DNA of 64,000 bases from Pyrus communis (GCF_963583255.1 NC_084811.1:17254088-17318087), one strand, 5' to 3'; shown: positions 10,086 through 23,164, counted from the first letter of the stretch. Numbers and translations are program-made. Notes: generated by a model not told the origin, from the letters alone.

Positions 10086-13000
10086 AAATATAAAGGGTGC
10101 GTGGTAGCAAAGGTCCCTGAACTTTACCCTAAGTTTAGTTTTCGTCCCTGAACTCTTATATTAGTTTCTCTCGTCCTCCAACTTAACTCTGCGTTGCACA
10201 ATTGGTCCTTCTGTCAAATATGTTATCTTTTCCGTTAAATTTAAGGGTATAATGGTCTTTTTAAGTTATGAATTCTAAGATTCCCAATACATCCCTTTCT
10301 AGATTAATTTTTCCGCCAAAAAAAGGCTTATTGTGATATGCTTTTGCCCAAAAAAAAAAACAGAAAAAGTCTAATTGTGATGCAATTTTCCTATTTAATC
10401 CAATTGTTTATCACATGAGTTAACAACTTAGTGTTGCCTTAAGGACTCGTCTTTTATTGATGTATAAACTAATTGTTTATCTTATGCAATTTTTCCGCAT
10501 AACTCAATAGTTATCTAAGTTTAATAATAATAATAATAATAGATTAATACTAAAACAACAAATTGTGCTAAAGATCATCAAAAGTATCGATAACATAACA
10601 ACTTAATCAAAAGTACCAACATTACCAAATACCAACCTTACCAAAATACAAAGTTTACTACACAAAATACGTACCAATTCTACAACCACATAAAAGATGA
10701 TTTATGCTACAAAAAGGAAGTTCCAAAAACAACATCAGTGATCGCATTGATCATGCCCAATTTTTATCCCCAGCATGGTTTTCATTGTTTTTTCTTCTTA
10801 AATAGGTGGCTGTGATTATGATGTCCCTACTCCCTTTCCTTTTGCAATGGATGATGAGATCTCTTTGTCTTTCTCAGTTGAAACCTAGACATCATATGCA
10901 TCATATACATTACGAATCCTTCTATAGTCACCAATACATCCCAAATCAATTTAGAAGCACACTTACTGCTTTTTGTGTTGCTTGTTTGCCCTTTCCTTTT
11001 GTTATACCACAACCTCTTGGTTTCCCTATCCCTGTAAAAGGGTTTGGCCCATTGGTTTGATGAAAGTGATCACCATGGTCCTACACAAAGCAAATAAAGT
11101 GAAAATATTTGAAATAGTGCTTCACAAAGCAAAAGAAATTAAAGAAGCGAAGTATTGTATATACCTGAGCAGCCTCTTGGATGTTAGAAAAGCTATTTTC
11201 CCCTTCTTTTTTTATGACTTAACCTATTATGTCCTCATTGGCCACAAATTCCACACTTTACCTTTACAAATATTCTTTTTAGCCTTGCAGGAGGTGGAAT
11301 ATAATCTTGTGGGATGGGGTTTGAAGGGGGTGGAGCAGGTGCTTGAACCTCACCTACCTCTTTAGTTCTAGATATTTTTGGCCTTCCAGGTTGCTTCTTG
11401 TATAGAGGAGGGCTAATTGCAGGCAAACCAGTTTTCTTCCACTGATCCATGTATGGAATCGGGTGGACAATGGGATCATATGAATTCAAGTAAGCCTCTT
11501 GCTTATAGCAATCATGTGTATAGTCATACACATTTTCATCCATAGAAAAAATGCAAGAAATAACATGGGGGCATGGGATCCCACACAAATCCCATCTTCT
11601 GCAAAAGCATGTTTTTGCTCTTAGATCTACAACAAACTCAGCCCCATACATATGTTGTACTAAGAACTTCTTGTCCCCAGCCATCATAGGAATGCACTGA
11701 CTAGCTCCTAACTTGTTCTTCTCAATGATTTTGAAGATCCTGGGTCCAACCGGATGTTTCCAATGCCTAGCTGCAATTCTTCTATTAGCCATCCTTAACA
11801 TGATATATACCATAATTCTCTCAAGGCATGTTAATATTGCCTTGTCTCTTGCATCTATAATGCGAGAGTTAAATGATTCGCATAGGTTGTTCAAAAAAAT
11901 ATCACACTTGAAGTGCGATGCAAAATAAGCTCTACTCCAATTTTGTGGAGGCCTTTTCTGAATCCAAATCCAAGCTTTTTCATCCTGTTGTTTCATCTTT
12001 TCCATCTATACATCAAACCATGGAATAGTATTGGATGTTGCTAAGGCCCACAATGTATTCTTTGATACAAGTCCCGGGTGTGATGCCTTAAAGTTGTTAA
12101 ATAGGTGTCTCCAACACATTCTATGCTCAGTTGTTGGAAAGACACGCTAAATGGCAGAAATGAGCCCTTTTTGTTTGTCACTTATAAACACCCAAGCTGC
12201 CCCATTCTCAATACTTAAATTAGCTTTCAAAAGTTCAAGGAACCAAATCCATGAACTCTTATTTTCAATTTCCACTATAGCATAAGCAATTGGAAACATA
12301 CCATTATTCCCATAAACTCCAACAACAGTTAAAATCTGACCCATGTATGGTCCTTTCAAGTGGACCATCCACCCCAATCACAGGTCTACAGCCCTCCAAA
12401 AAACCTTTCTTACAAGCTTCTAACCACATGTACATCTTACAGAAAACTGGTTGATTGCCCTCCATCTTATTGCTTATAACCACTGTGCTTCCTTTATTAG
12501 CCACCTATAGTTGTTATGCATAGTCCCATAACCTGGCATATTGTTCTTTGTAGCTACCTTCAATAATCACCTTGGACAACCTCTTTGCTCTGTATATTTG
12601 ATGTCTGCTAACATTCATACGATACTGATCTAACACCTCAGACTTAAATGCTCCGACATTCCAATGAGGATTTTTCTTGATCTTGTCAACAAACTTTCCA
12701 GCTAGCCACTTTGAATTAGCAAACTTTAGCTTACCAACTCTCCCACAATGATGATCTAAGTAGAGAGTCTTGATTGCAAAAGTGGGCTCATCTGAATCTA
12801 TGATGGAAGCAAATATAGTGAACGGGCACTTCGTTTTCTTATTTCCAACACACTTTGCTCTCACCCTAATTTTATCATCTTTTACAAATTTGACTTATCG
12901 GCCGTTGATAATAGCCCACTCCTTTATAGTTTCTTTCACCTCTACTTTATTGGCAAATTGCATTCCCAATCGAAATTCTGGATTTCTCAAAACTGTATCT

Positions 13001-14534
13001 CTCCTCCACTGTTTAAAACTCGATAATTTCCTTTTCCTCTTCTTGGATAATTTATTAAAGTTTTGTTCACCTTCCTCTTCATCACTACCAGAATCAGGAA
13101 TATCAATGTCTTCACCATCAGATGAATTAAATCTCCCCTATAGCTTCATTAGGAGGATGAAAATCAAGAACTTCATTTGGATGATTAACATCTAACACTT
13201 CATTTGGTGCCTCCACACCATTTACCTCTTCAACATTAGTTGGCTCTTCATCGTCACTTACCCCATAATCATTGTCAACAAATACTTCATCCTATTCTTT
13301 GTTTTCACCTTCTTTTTCATTATCCTCTTCTGCTTCATTTTCATTATATTCCTGAACATTACCATATATACCAACAAATGTAGCTTCATATGTGTTGACC
13401 TTCTTTACTGAATTGTCGGCATTGGCTCTGCGATCAATAAAAGGCTGGTGACCCTTAAATTCATTAATGCCACCATTATAGTTTTCAGAATCCAAACTTG
13501 CCCATACCTCAAAAGCTTGACTCCCAATGGTGTTTAGATCAGTTGGATCATGATAATACAATTGAACAATTCTATTACCAGGAATGCAACCAATTAGCCC
13601 CGGAATAAAACTATCATTTTTCACCTCTATCAATGCACTTGTAGTACAATTTTAAACTTGTAACCTTTTGAGTTATGTCAACTTTATAGCCAAGTTCTAC
13701 ACCAATCTTTTGTAAATCCACCAATGACAAATAGTCATCAACACAATTGTCTACATAACATACCTTGCAACCTTTATAAACTCCATTTTCTACCAACCCA
13801 TAATGGTTAAGTTCAAGAGTACATAGCTCCAGACCACCTGCCATATATAATATACAATGTGAGGTTGAGCACTCACCAAAATCAAATTCTTACAATAAAT
13901 ACCCTCACCAAACCCCAATATATGCATATTGGGTGTGGTGGACGCTGGAGCAATGGTGAAAAATAGATAGTAATAAGGCCAACACATAAATGCATTTGAC
14001 CGAAAAGACAGAGTACCACCATACATATAAAGCCAAAGCGAATAACAAAACACATATTTAGACAAAAAAAATCCAAACGAAATTCATGAAATATAAAATT
14101 AAACAATGAAGGAAAGACTTACTGTATTATGGATGCTCTCCAGACCATCGAAACATTGTCACCATGTGAATAATTAATCACAAAAGTGCATTCCCAGCCA
14201 ATCACAGTGAATTTCCTATTCAAATTTTTCAAACCCTAGAACTGAGCTCTCAATCTCCGGTTGAACTCTTCCCCAAAACTTTTGAGTTCTCCATCCTATA
14301 GCACGTGAGATTCCTTTTGGCCAGCAAAATGTCATATCTGCCCACCACAAAAAGGTCACGTGCAAGGCATGTGATCATATTTAACGGAAAATGTATCAGA
14401 CTTGACGGAAAGGACGATTCGTTCAACACAAACTTAAATTGGAGGACGAGAGAAACTAATATAAGAGTTGAGGGATGAAAACTAAACTTATAGTATAGTT
14501 CAGGGACCTTTTCTATTATTTACCCAAATATAAA
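10086..14534 (-). mobile_element. Mutator-like element with long TIRs and 9-bp target duplication
   Basis: AAATATAAA at 10086-10094 and 14526-14534 flanks a 4431-bp element (10095-14525). Its ends are inverted repeats of about 148 bp (10095-10243 and 14379-14525): both begin GGGT, then share AGGTCCCTGAACT, AAGTTTAGTTTTC, CTTATATTAGTTTCTCTCGT and CCGTTAAAT. The interior encodes one MuDR-type transposase on the minus strand. Perfect target copies argue that the element has not been rearranged since insertion, although the coding region is now disabled. Confidence 0.92.
11205..13844 (-). pseudogene. MuDR-type (MURA) transposase, inactivated
   Basis: Read right to left. A PB1-like N-terminal domain starts at the ATG at 13842-13844 (MAGGLELCTLELNHYG, ending about 13614). 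It is followed by an acidic linker, the MuDR DNA-binding domain (about 12860-13020, DTVLRNPEFRLGMQFANKVEV), the DDE region (about 12000-12450, with RPVIGVDG, GNNGMFPIAYAIVE, ISDKQKGL and HRMCWRHLFNNFK), and the SWIM zinc finger (CFCRRW...GIPCPHV, about 11560-11620). The end is CGICGQ(stop)GHN. Breaks are: a frameshift near 13620; TAA at 12895-12897 in the DNA-binding domain; a frame change just after the first catalytic Asp (VDG, near 12366); TAG at 12147-12149; TAG at 12006-12008; and TGA inside the final zinc knuckle. Domain order is normal and the element ends are intact, so the source copy was a full autonomous MULE. Confidence 0.88.
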
Positions 14535-14702
14535 CTCTACTGGCCCTGGAGGCTTTAATATTAAGTTCCTGTTGTAGTGAAAAAAAAAAGAAAAAAAAAA
14601 AGGAGGTTCTACATGCAGTGAAAGCAGATTGTACTGAACAAAGAAATGCCAAAGGACGCTAACTAACCAAGCACTCACGTTAAGAAATCAATTTGCACTA
14701 TG

Positions 14703-14734
<32 letters not shown>

Positions 14735-14822
14735 TTGTTTATATTAAATTGGTTGCTTGGCTTGTAATGCTAGGACACAAACAATGTTTTATCACCCTCA
14801 AATATTATTTAATAAATTTGCA
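14535..14822. other. short spacer with (AT)n microsatellite
   Basis: A-rich tract at about 14580-14602 and an AT run at about 14702-14730. No gene. Confidence 0.6.
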
Positions 14823-15356
14823 CCTTTAACCAGTGGCGGATCCAAGAAATAATATTAGGGGGGTCAGTAAGAATAGCGCGTGCAGCCCGCAATTTTTTTT
14901 TTACCAGAAATAGCATGCATCTCGCCATTTCATCGAGTCTTTGTAAGTTTGAAGCATTTGGAAAGACATACTGCAATTAATGCCTCATTTACATAGGTAA
15001 CTAACATGTTCCAAGGTTGCTCCCATATAAATGCTTAACAAAGAAACACACTTATCTTAAACATATTAACAATGTTTGATATCATTGCATCCATTAATAT
15101 GTTTGTCCAAGAATGATGATGCTTTGTTATTCACTGAGATCACCATTTCATTAACTCTTATTTTAGACATTTTATCAAACAGTTGGAGGGTATGTATGAA
15201 GCGAACTCTAATCTTCAAAAGAGCAGCACCCAATGTATCTATGGACATTCACCGAAGTTTGGTGGGTCAGCACCCAAGGTATCCATGGACGTTCACCGAA
15301 GTTCGGAGGGTTAGCTGACCCCCTTGCCCCTCAATGCATCCACCACTGCCTTTGGC
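14823..15356. mobile_element. hAT-like non-autonomous element
   Basis: The 518-bp segment 14831-15348 starts CAGTGGCGGATCC and ends with the complement of CAGTGGTGGATGC. The flanking 8-mers are CCTTTAAC (14823-14830) and CCTTTGGC (15349-15356), a possible 8-bp hAT-type target duplication with two later changes. Near the right end a block of about 45 bp (ATGGACxTTCACCGAAGTT) is directly repeated, around 15241 and 15287. There is no transposase. Confidence 0.45.
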
Positions 15357-16725
15357 CAAAGGTTATTCCTCCACCTAGTTATCCATATGTTACCAAATAC
15401 AATGAGGTGTTGGAGGGAAAAGACTTTTATGAAACATAGACGCTAATGTCCTAGTGTTCCAACTCTCAACTTCATTATTCGATGTCATAAAAATATGTAA
15501 ACTTGTATTATTGGTTTGATGCCATGGTGATGTCCAACACGATGTTCTAAGGTATAGGTATGTCCTCCACATGCTCAAGATACCTTGAAATTGTTGAAAT
15601 ATCCGACATCAACAGTATCTCTGAAAAATAAGAGTTTAATATCTTGAACCCCATTCCAACTGATATCGAGGCCTTTTGTGATGAAACCCCAAACCTGGCA
15701 GATTGTGCAGGTGGAAATTAACAAGTTGGAGACAATATCGGTGTTGTTGGAAGTGGGCCATTGGTCCTTCTATCTGATAATTCTACAGAAATAACCTAAT
15801 TGTGCTCCTTAATGATATGGGCTACCTATGATAGAATCGTGGTGTAGAATATAGACATAAAGTAGCTCTGATATTATTCTCCAAATCTTTAGTGTACATA
15901 TATATAGCTAGCATTATGCCCAAAACAATACCCTTGCCTCAAATCATCTCAAGGAAGGCACCATCTCTTAAGCAACCAACATTATTATTGGGAAGGCAGG
16001 GACTAATGGTATGATGTGAGTGAAGGTTTCAGCATATATTATGCTGGTCCCCAATTTCTCTTTCTCCCACCAAATAATAAATTGACCAAAAGGGTTTGTG
16101 CTAGCATGGTAGGGGACTCGGAGGGAACAATGAATGGGACTTTGGGATCAAGTTGGGACTCATTAGGCATTTATGACCACCCAATTACTCAATTAACTCA
16201 TACACTACATCACAGTTTTGCTAATGTGAAAATTTGTTTCCAATATGATAGGTAAATATGAAGCCTTTCACAATTTCTTGTTAATGATTGTCATGTACAA
16301 ATTATGTGTTAGGAAACTGTGGGGACATAAATAATCGTACTCAATCAAAGCGTGTCATGTAAATTATAATTTTAGAATGATGAAATTATATTTTACAACG
16401 TGAGTAAACCACTATCTAAATCCTAATGCTCCCATATGCATCTACCAAAGGAATATCCTTACACTAGCAAAGGAGAATGCGTGACATGTCACTATGCATA
16501 TCACATGATTGTTGGACTTCACCTCTATACACAACCAAGATGTTAATTCAAAATTTCCAACAAATTTATAGTTTTTCTAAAACCTTTCTTTGACTAAGGC
16601 ATTTGAGGTCCTTTGGTAAACACCACACCAGTCTTAGTGTTATCTTTTTGTAAGTATTCTACTCAATCCGCTTAGACAGAAATTTGCTCCCATAAAAACT
16701 TTCCCATTGTCACTATATTGAGTGT
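15357..16725. other. unassigned DNA, possibly old retroelement debris
   Basis: No intact domain. On the minus strand around 16670-16720 a short SDNGKVFMGANF peptide resembles an integrase core fragment, but it is too short to classify. Confidence 0.3.
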
Positions 16726-16730
16726 ATTAC

Positions 16731-17861
16731 TGTTGACTCTAAAAATTACAGAACCTACGTGGCGCGCAGGCCAAGTAACTAATAAGCTAACTACGTCCTT
16801 CGGTTGAATGTAGGGCGTGCCAACTTGTCGGCCGAGCTCGACCGAGGAGTAAAATTTGATGATGTCGCGTTGAGCGGATTGTTGACTTCTTTATCTCACG
16901 ACTGCGACCGAGGAAGGAACACTCGGTCTTTGGCTTTTAGAGCGTGAAGACAAGGTTGCTGGTTCTGCGAAGTTCACAAATCGTCGGCACGCGATTCGGT
17001 CACCGTGATTATATTCGTAAGAGTATAAGCATGTCGAATCGACACCAGACTATATGGACACAAATATTCAAAGGTGATGTATGTCTTGATGGTGAACGTG
17101 GTTCGGCCGTCAGAATGTTGAACTCTAAAACTTACTTGTGAATATCCAATCATAAAATCACTCGGCGTTTGGTACGCTGAATGTCATAACTCGTAACACC
17201 TTACTTCATCGAGAGGGCTAATAAGATGACCCCTACCAATAAAGATTCGAAAACCCTTCTCGGCCGAGACTTGGATGGGTAACTAGTCGGCCTCGACGCA
17301 GTGCTGTTTATCCAAACTGAAGGTGCTCATCGATTGGCTGATTCTACGGCAACAGTGCTGTTTATCCAAACTGAAGGTGTTCGCCGATTGCCTCCACAGT
17401 GCTGTTTATCCAAATTGAAGGTGTGTTGGCGAAAAAAAGAAAAAGAAAAATCTCAAGATGTTTGAGAGGTTTTGCACAGGTCAATTGCATGTTGAATTAA
17501 AGGTCCTTCATTGTTGCATGATTTCTTGTATTTATAACACCAACTCCTTGAGATTGAATTAAACCCCTATCTGGATTGGGAGTCCTTGCTCCGTTCCAAC
17601 TTTGCTTCAAACAACCCTACTCCCATTATGACTTTGAACTCATCCCCCTTTGGGGCTTTATTCATTGCTGGTCGAGAGTCCTAGTTGCACGGGGACTTCC
17701 TCGACCCTCTTTGCTTATCTGGAGTACTCCTTCTTGTGATAGGACTCGACTATCCCTGCTAAATGGCCCGGAATCATCAAGCAGCCCATAACATTTTGAC
17801 AAAGCTTTGGGCCGAGCACAAACCTACACTCGGCCCAACAATATTATTTTGAGCCCAAACA
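16731..17861 (-). repeat. 3' LTR of the Tat-type element
   Basis: 1131 bp, TG...CA, paired with 28323-29453. Both copies contain three near-repeats of CAGTGCTGTTTATCCAAACT (here about 17301-17420). The polypurine tract GAAGCGAGGGGGCAA (minus strand, 17862-17876) abuts it on the inside. Confidence 0.93.
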
Positions 17862-17876
17862 TTGCCCCCTCGCTTC
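17862..17876 (-). other. polypurine tract of the Tat-type element
   Basis: Minus-strand GAAGCGAGGGGGCAA directly precedes the 3' LTR, the expected place for plus-strand priming. Confidence 0.7.
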
Positions 17877-18443
17877 TGAGGTCATCGACTGCCAACCTTT
17901 GGTCGGATCTCGACCTTGAAGAAGTGAAAACATCTTTTGCTTTTTAGACTTAACTGTTCTTGATAACCATTACCATACGCATTTATGGAATATGATTGCA
18001 CTATCCTCGTTACTCCTGACGTACCGCCACGTGTCGACTCTCTGCCAATCCTAACAACTCTTAATCATGGCCCTCGAAAACGTGCACCCGTTGAAGCGTC
18101 TATTCCTCATTAATGCATTAAAACCGCCGCCGCACGCAATCGTGTGTCCCAGATCCTTGAAAACCCCAATCCTATCCTTGAAGGTTCCCAAAATATCCGA
18201 AATGATTGGCCATTTCCCGGTTAATTTTCCCCCCAATTCAAACTCTAGTGGTTTCGAATACTAAACGTTTGATCTTCCTTCTGAAACGCCTATAAATACC
18301 CAAATTTCTTTCACTTGCATTCTACGCTTTCAGAAACTTTGAAATCTTCCTTTCGTCATTCATGCTTACTTAAACCACGAACCCTCAAGCTCATCTCTCC
18401 TAAACCCCCTTTTTAACCCACGCAAACCTTTTACTCCTTACCA

Positions 18444-21400
18444 ATGGCCTCCTTCATCTCCAAGCTTTCCGACGAGTGCAACAAATGCAAAGATTTCATT
18501 GACTGGAGCGCCATCAAAACGCTACGCTTCGAAAACGACCTAGCCACCACTCACCAAATTATGGGGCCACTATTCAAAGATGCAGTGCCATCGTGCATCA
18601 CCAACCTCCTCAAGGAATAGTGCCTGACACCCTTGCTGCAGGGGTTTGACTGGTCGAAATGGTGTTTGGCACGGCCCCAAGGAGCTTGGCCCTCGACCAT
18701 TGGAGCCTGGGCCGCCTGGGTCGACGAAATGGGAACATTCTTCGGCAAAGAATAGGAAGCTCTCGGCATTCATGACGCCATCATGCTCTCGACCATGGAG
18801 ATCACCATGGATAAAAAGATGCTCATGGCGGCCCTGAGTTTATGGTGTTCGGCTACCAACACCATGATCCTTCTTTTCAGCCCTATCGGCCCCACCGTCC
18901 TTGATATCTCAGTTATCCTTGGGACTTCCCCGTCTGGTCTCCCAATCGATGCCGCCCTTTCCGGGTGCCTATCGCATCTCGACCTAAAAGCGCTATTCGA
19001 CGAATGGGTCGTCGAGACACTCAGCTGAGGAGATCAAAAGCCTTCGAAAGAAGAGGTTCAGAAGCTACACAAGAACTTCTTCAACTACAACACTCTTATC
19101 TTTCACCTTGCTGGCTGAGGCGAGGAGAGTCTTAGGAAGGGAGAACATGAAGCCTTCCTATCCTACTGGTACAACAAATTCATCTATTGTACCAGGTCGA
19201 ACAAGTGTTTGGTCGAGAACATGCCGGTGGCTCATGCCCTGGCTAGCGGTCACTCCTTGGCGCTCAGTCCGACCATTCTTGCCAATCTCTTTCGTTGTTT
19301 GGCCGAAACGACCATCAACAAAATCGACCCGTACCAGAACGGACCCCTCTGGGTATTCCAACTTTGGCTGCAGGTTTATTTCTCCATACTTTGGCCCGAA
19401 GTCCCCGTTTTCCAACCTACCGCAGTGCTTGGTCGTCAACTGGCCTCTCGACCGACGCCTCTTCATCGGGTCGACGAAGTCCTCAAACACTTATTCGGGC
19501 TAGATGTCCTTTCTGACGACGAGTTCCTGGTGTGCCAGCGTCAGGAATACCCCACCTCGATTAGGCTTTTGAAGACAGCATGAGATGAGACAGAAGATGC
19601 TAATCTTCGTCAACACTAGGGGTCGTTCGTATTGACCCGCGACCTTCCCCTTGGTTGCGACGCCCGTCAAGCTAGTTAGGAGGTTTATCATCCCCATTTT
19701 GTCGCCTGGCAGCTCGGCTACCTCCAAGGTTGCCCAGTATCCTTGCTCGCTTTTCGCTCCCTCTTAAGTCAATGACACCTTTCTGGTTCCTCTGAGAAGG
19801 AGTGTAAGATGACGGAACAAGAGTTTTAGGACAAGTGTAAAAAATTTCAGCTCCGACCGACCATTCCTAAATCTCTAGGTACCGACACCTTTGGGGACTG
19901 GTGGGAAGAGTACACTCGTGACTTCTTCGGCGTCTCGACCGAAGGTATGGTAAGTAAAAGCTTCGGCGACCGCCCCAAACAAGCTCTTGCAACCCAATCC
20001 AAAGAAACGACCCAAGGTACATTGTCTTTTCGCCCTTTGTATTTCAATTACTTGCCCCCTGTTACAGACTCTACTTTGCTATCTCAGGTGGTCCTATGTT
20101 GAGGCGGGCGGATGTGGTCGCCGCAGCGGTGGTCAAGAAAAAATTGGTCCCCTTGAAGAAAACCGTTATTACCGGGCGAACACCGCCGGCCAATCGCCTC
20201 TATCAGGATGCCGAGACGGGAGATGACGCTCCTCACCCTTCAAAACGCGTCACGAAGTTGGCGAAGAAGGGGGAACAAGAGATTCACGTTATCCCCAGAG
20301 AGACCACGGGAACGACCGCTCCTGTCGTTTCTCATTCCGTCCCGGCTGCCCAGGCTTCGGTGAACCAATTTTCTTTGGCCGTACCAACGACTTAGGTTAT
20401 GGCCGATCCGACCGCTGCACCAGTTGTAGCTTTGGAGCCGGCCATTACGCCTGCCTTGGAAGAAACGGCTGCACCCGTCGAGGCATCCCCCATCCAGCGA
20501 TCGATGGTCATTCTGGAAGAGGTAGGATTCCACTACTAACCTTTTTTTATTCAATTTTCCAGTCGTAACAAAATTTTCCTTAGGACGATAAGAGCGACGA
20601 GAGTGCTGAGATTCCGCTGGAGCGTCGCCCTCGAGCAGCCAACTTTTCTCCCGTCAATCCTCCCCCTGTGGTCGAGGCAGCTGTCCAACCGGATCCTCCT
20701 ATGGCCGATCGTGGGAAAAGACCCCTGGCCGAGCCTGAGGCGACGGGCGAAACGCTGCTCTATCCGCAGGATGAAGGCCTCAACATTCCTCCACAAGAAG
20801 TTTCCTTGGCCTTTGTAAGTCTCACTTTTCTTTTTATTGATTTTATCATGACGCACCTGTACTTAAAAGAAATATTAAATGTCAGGTGCCCGAACGTTCA
20901 TTTGACCGACAATTTTATGCGCCGACAAGCGTTGTCTATATTTCCTGGCCACTGTCGTGGCCATCAAATGTAGATAACCTCCGTCATTCGCGTGAATTGA
21001 GAAGCGGTCTTAGGCACTAGGCTCGGCCATTAAGTTCTCCAGGTTTGAGCAATGAACCAGAGGGCATGGTCGAAGTCTCCTCCCGGCAGGTTTAGAAACA
21101 CATTCCCTTTGTCATGTACTCCATCTAGAAACACATTCCCTTTGTTATGCATTTCACATCTTTCCTTCTACTGACGTTTTCCTTTCCTGTGCAGCCTTCA
21201 TGGGAGGTCGAGCTTTACGCCTTGATTGCGACTACTTCGGGGGTGGCTGGCTCTTCCGCCCCTGCAACAAAAACTTCTGCGTCCATGGCCGAACCAAATG
21301 CCCTCAACAAGCTATAGGAATTGCTATATCTTTCGGCGTCGCAAATCCTTTAGCGCCAAGGCCTCGACTCCGTAGGAGCATATCTAAACGATCTTGCGGT

Positions 21401-21800
21401 TGATGGTCAGTTAAGCACCGAAGCCATCACTCGAGCTTCTTCCGCTCTGGAACGCACTTAGGAGAATTTCAGTATTTTCGAGAGAGCTCTCCGGACCAAA
21501 GATGACCTGAAAGCCGCGATGGTCGCTCAAGAAGCTTTGCGTCTACGGGTCGATATGCTGGCCGACCTTGACCGTCAAATTGCGGAACTTCAAAAACGTA
21601 GGTCGGTCGTTGCTTCTGAGCTAGCAAGAGACTTCGAGTCGGGCGACAAATCATGCCTGACTGAATATGCGGCTAGTGTGCGGCACGTCGTGCAGCTCAA
21701 GATGGATAAGAGGAATCGGCAGGCCGAGGTTACTATGGGTGAAGTGAGGTGGTTAGAATTGAAGGGTGTTCTCGAAACTCTCATTCCTTCCTCACCTTAA
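18444..21800 (+). pseudogene. antisense plant-mobile-domain gene inside the Tat-type element
   Basis: On the plus strand, opposite to pol, one frame from ATG 18444 reads MASFISKLSDECNKCKDFID, then LSLWCSATNTMILLFSPIGP TVLDISVILGTSPSGLPIDA, the LWCxxTNTxxxxFxxxxxTLxDVxxLxGxxxxG pattern of the plant mobile domain (PMD). The same frame continues through LSPTILANLFRCLAE and QLWLQVYFSILWPEVP and on to YHPHFVAWQLGYLQGCP (about 19680-19730). It is broken by TAG and TGA codons, for example at about 18618, 18753, 19026 and 19116. Downstream pieces at 20096-20395, 20580-20815 and 21519-21800 are separated by intron-like gaps. They encode a basic/proline-rich linker and finally a coiled-coil (DLDRQIAELQKRRSVVASEL). 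It ends at 21800, about 75 bp short of the convergent pol stop. A captured host-type gene in antisense is known for Tat elements; this copy is non-functional as read. Confidence 0.8.
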
Positions 21801-21874
21801 GGGTGTTTTAGCCGTAAATAGGTCGATCATATGTACTTGTATGCTCGTTTTTACGAGCTTATAAATGGAACAGA

Positions 21875-23164
21875 CTATTTTTGCATTTCCCATGTGAGCG
21901 GATAATACTTTTTTAAAAATTTTCCATTAATCTGCAATTTGTGAATTAAATCAGTCCGATCTCTGAGATGATACGCCCCCTTGCCGAGAACTTTGTGAGC
22001 AATGAATGGTTCTTCCAAATTCGGCGACTATTTGCCGAACCTGGGGTCTTTAATCCCAACAGGCAACATCGTTTGCCAAACCAATTCTCCTTCGCTGAAT
22101 GTTTTTTGTCTAACGCGTTGATTATAAGCTCGCTCGACGATTTTCTTCTGTGCTATTAATAAATTACCCACGTCGATCCGATTTTCTTCTAAGTCTTCTA
22201 ATTCTTGTCGCATGGCTTGACTATATTCGGCACTAAACAAACTACTCTGCTCGATCACTCGTAATGAGTTTATACTTAGCTCGACTGGTAACATAGTGTC
22301 GTGTCTGTAAGTTAACGCGTAAGGAGTTGTTCCGATGGCCGACTGGGGTGAAGTTCGGTATGCATATAATGCCTCATTTAACTTTGAATGCCACATCCCA
22401 GGCCTCTCTCTTATCGTTTTTTTGAGAATGCCGACTAATACTTTATTGCTTGCTTCGGCCTGCCCGTTTGCCTGTGGGTAATACGGCGTAGACTGCTCAA
22501 GTTGGATATTGAGACTTGCCGTGTATTCCCTAAACCTGTCAGCTGTGAAGATTGTGGCATTGTCAGTTATGATCGTTTCTGGCATGCGGAATCTGGTCAC
22601 AATGTTTTTCTCTACAAAACTGCAGACTTCTTTGGCTGTTAATTCGGCGAATGATTTTGCCTTGACCCACTTAGTGAAGTAATCGGTTGTTACTATTATC
22701 CACGCGTGTTTTACCACTCCCGACGATGGTGTGAGTTTGCTGATTACATCCATTGCCCATCCCCTGAACAGCCATGGTTTAGTAACTGAATGGAGTAATT
22801 CAACCGGGGCTCTTTGCACTGGTCCATGAATCTGGAACGGTATGCATCCCCGTGCGTATTCGATGTAATCCTTTAATATACTTGGCCAGAAGTAAACGTG
22901 TCGTCGGAGCAACCAGCGCATTTTGCGTCCTGATTGGTGAGCTCCACAAATTCCTTCATATTCCTCGGCCATCGCTTGGACTGCCTCCTGTGGGGCCGAG
23001 GCACAATAAAAGTAACCCATCCTCACCCTTTCGGTATAATTCATTTTGGTATGACACGTAATTCGTGGCGTGGACCCTCGTTCTTCGGTCGTGTTTCCCA
23101 TCGGGGTTATCGAGATATCGTAAAATCGTCTTTCTTCAATCGTCTGGTAGTGTCTCGATGACAT
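21875..23164 (-). pseudogene. Tat-type integrase
   Basis: The minus-strand frame contains a partial HHCC zinc region (HQSGRKMRWLLRRHVYFWPS then ARGCIPFQ), where the last expected Cys is Phe. It continues with the catalytic core: Asp in WAMDVI, Asp in TDNATIF, Glu in AEASNK, so D,D,E is complete. It then runs through YAYRTSPQSAIGTTPYALTY to KDPRFGK. A TAG at about 22025-22027 interrupts the frame, after which SPNLEEPFIAHKVLGKGAYH continues the normal C-terminal domain to the real stop at 21875-21877. No chromodomain is present, as expected for the Tat group. Confidence 0.88.

Noticed and set aside
12770..13195. 141-codon plus-strand ORF
   Set aside because: Antisense shadow of the transposase DNA-binding region.
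22852..23161. Plus-strand ORFs over the integrase zinc region
   Set aside because: Shadows of the minus-strand integrase, which has clear catalytic motifs.
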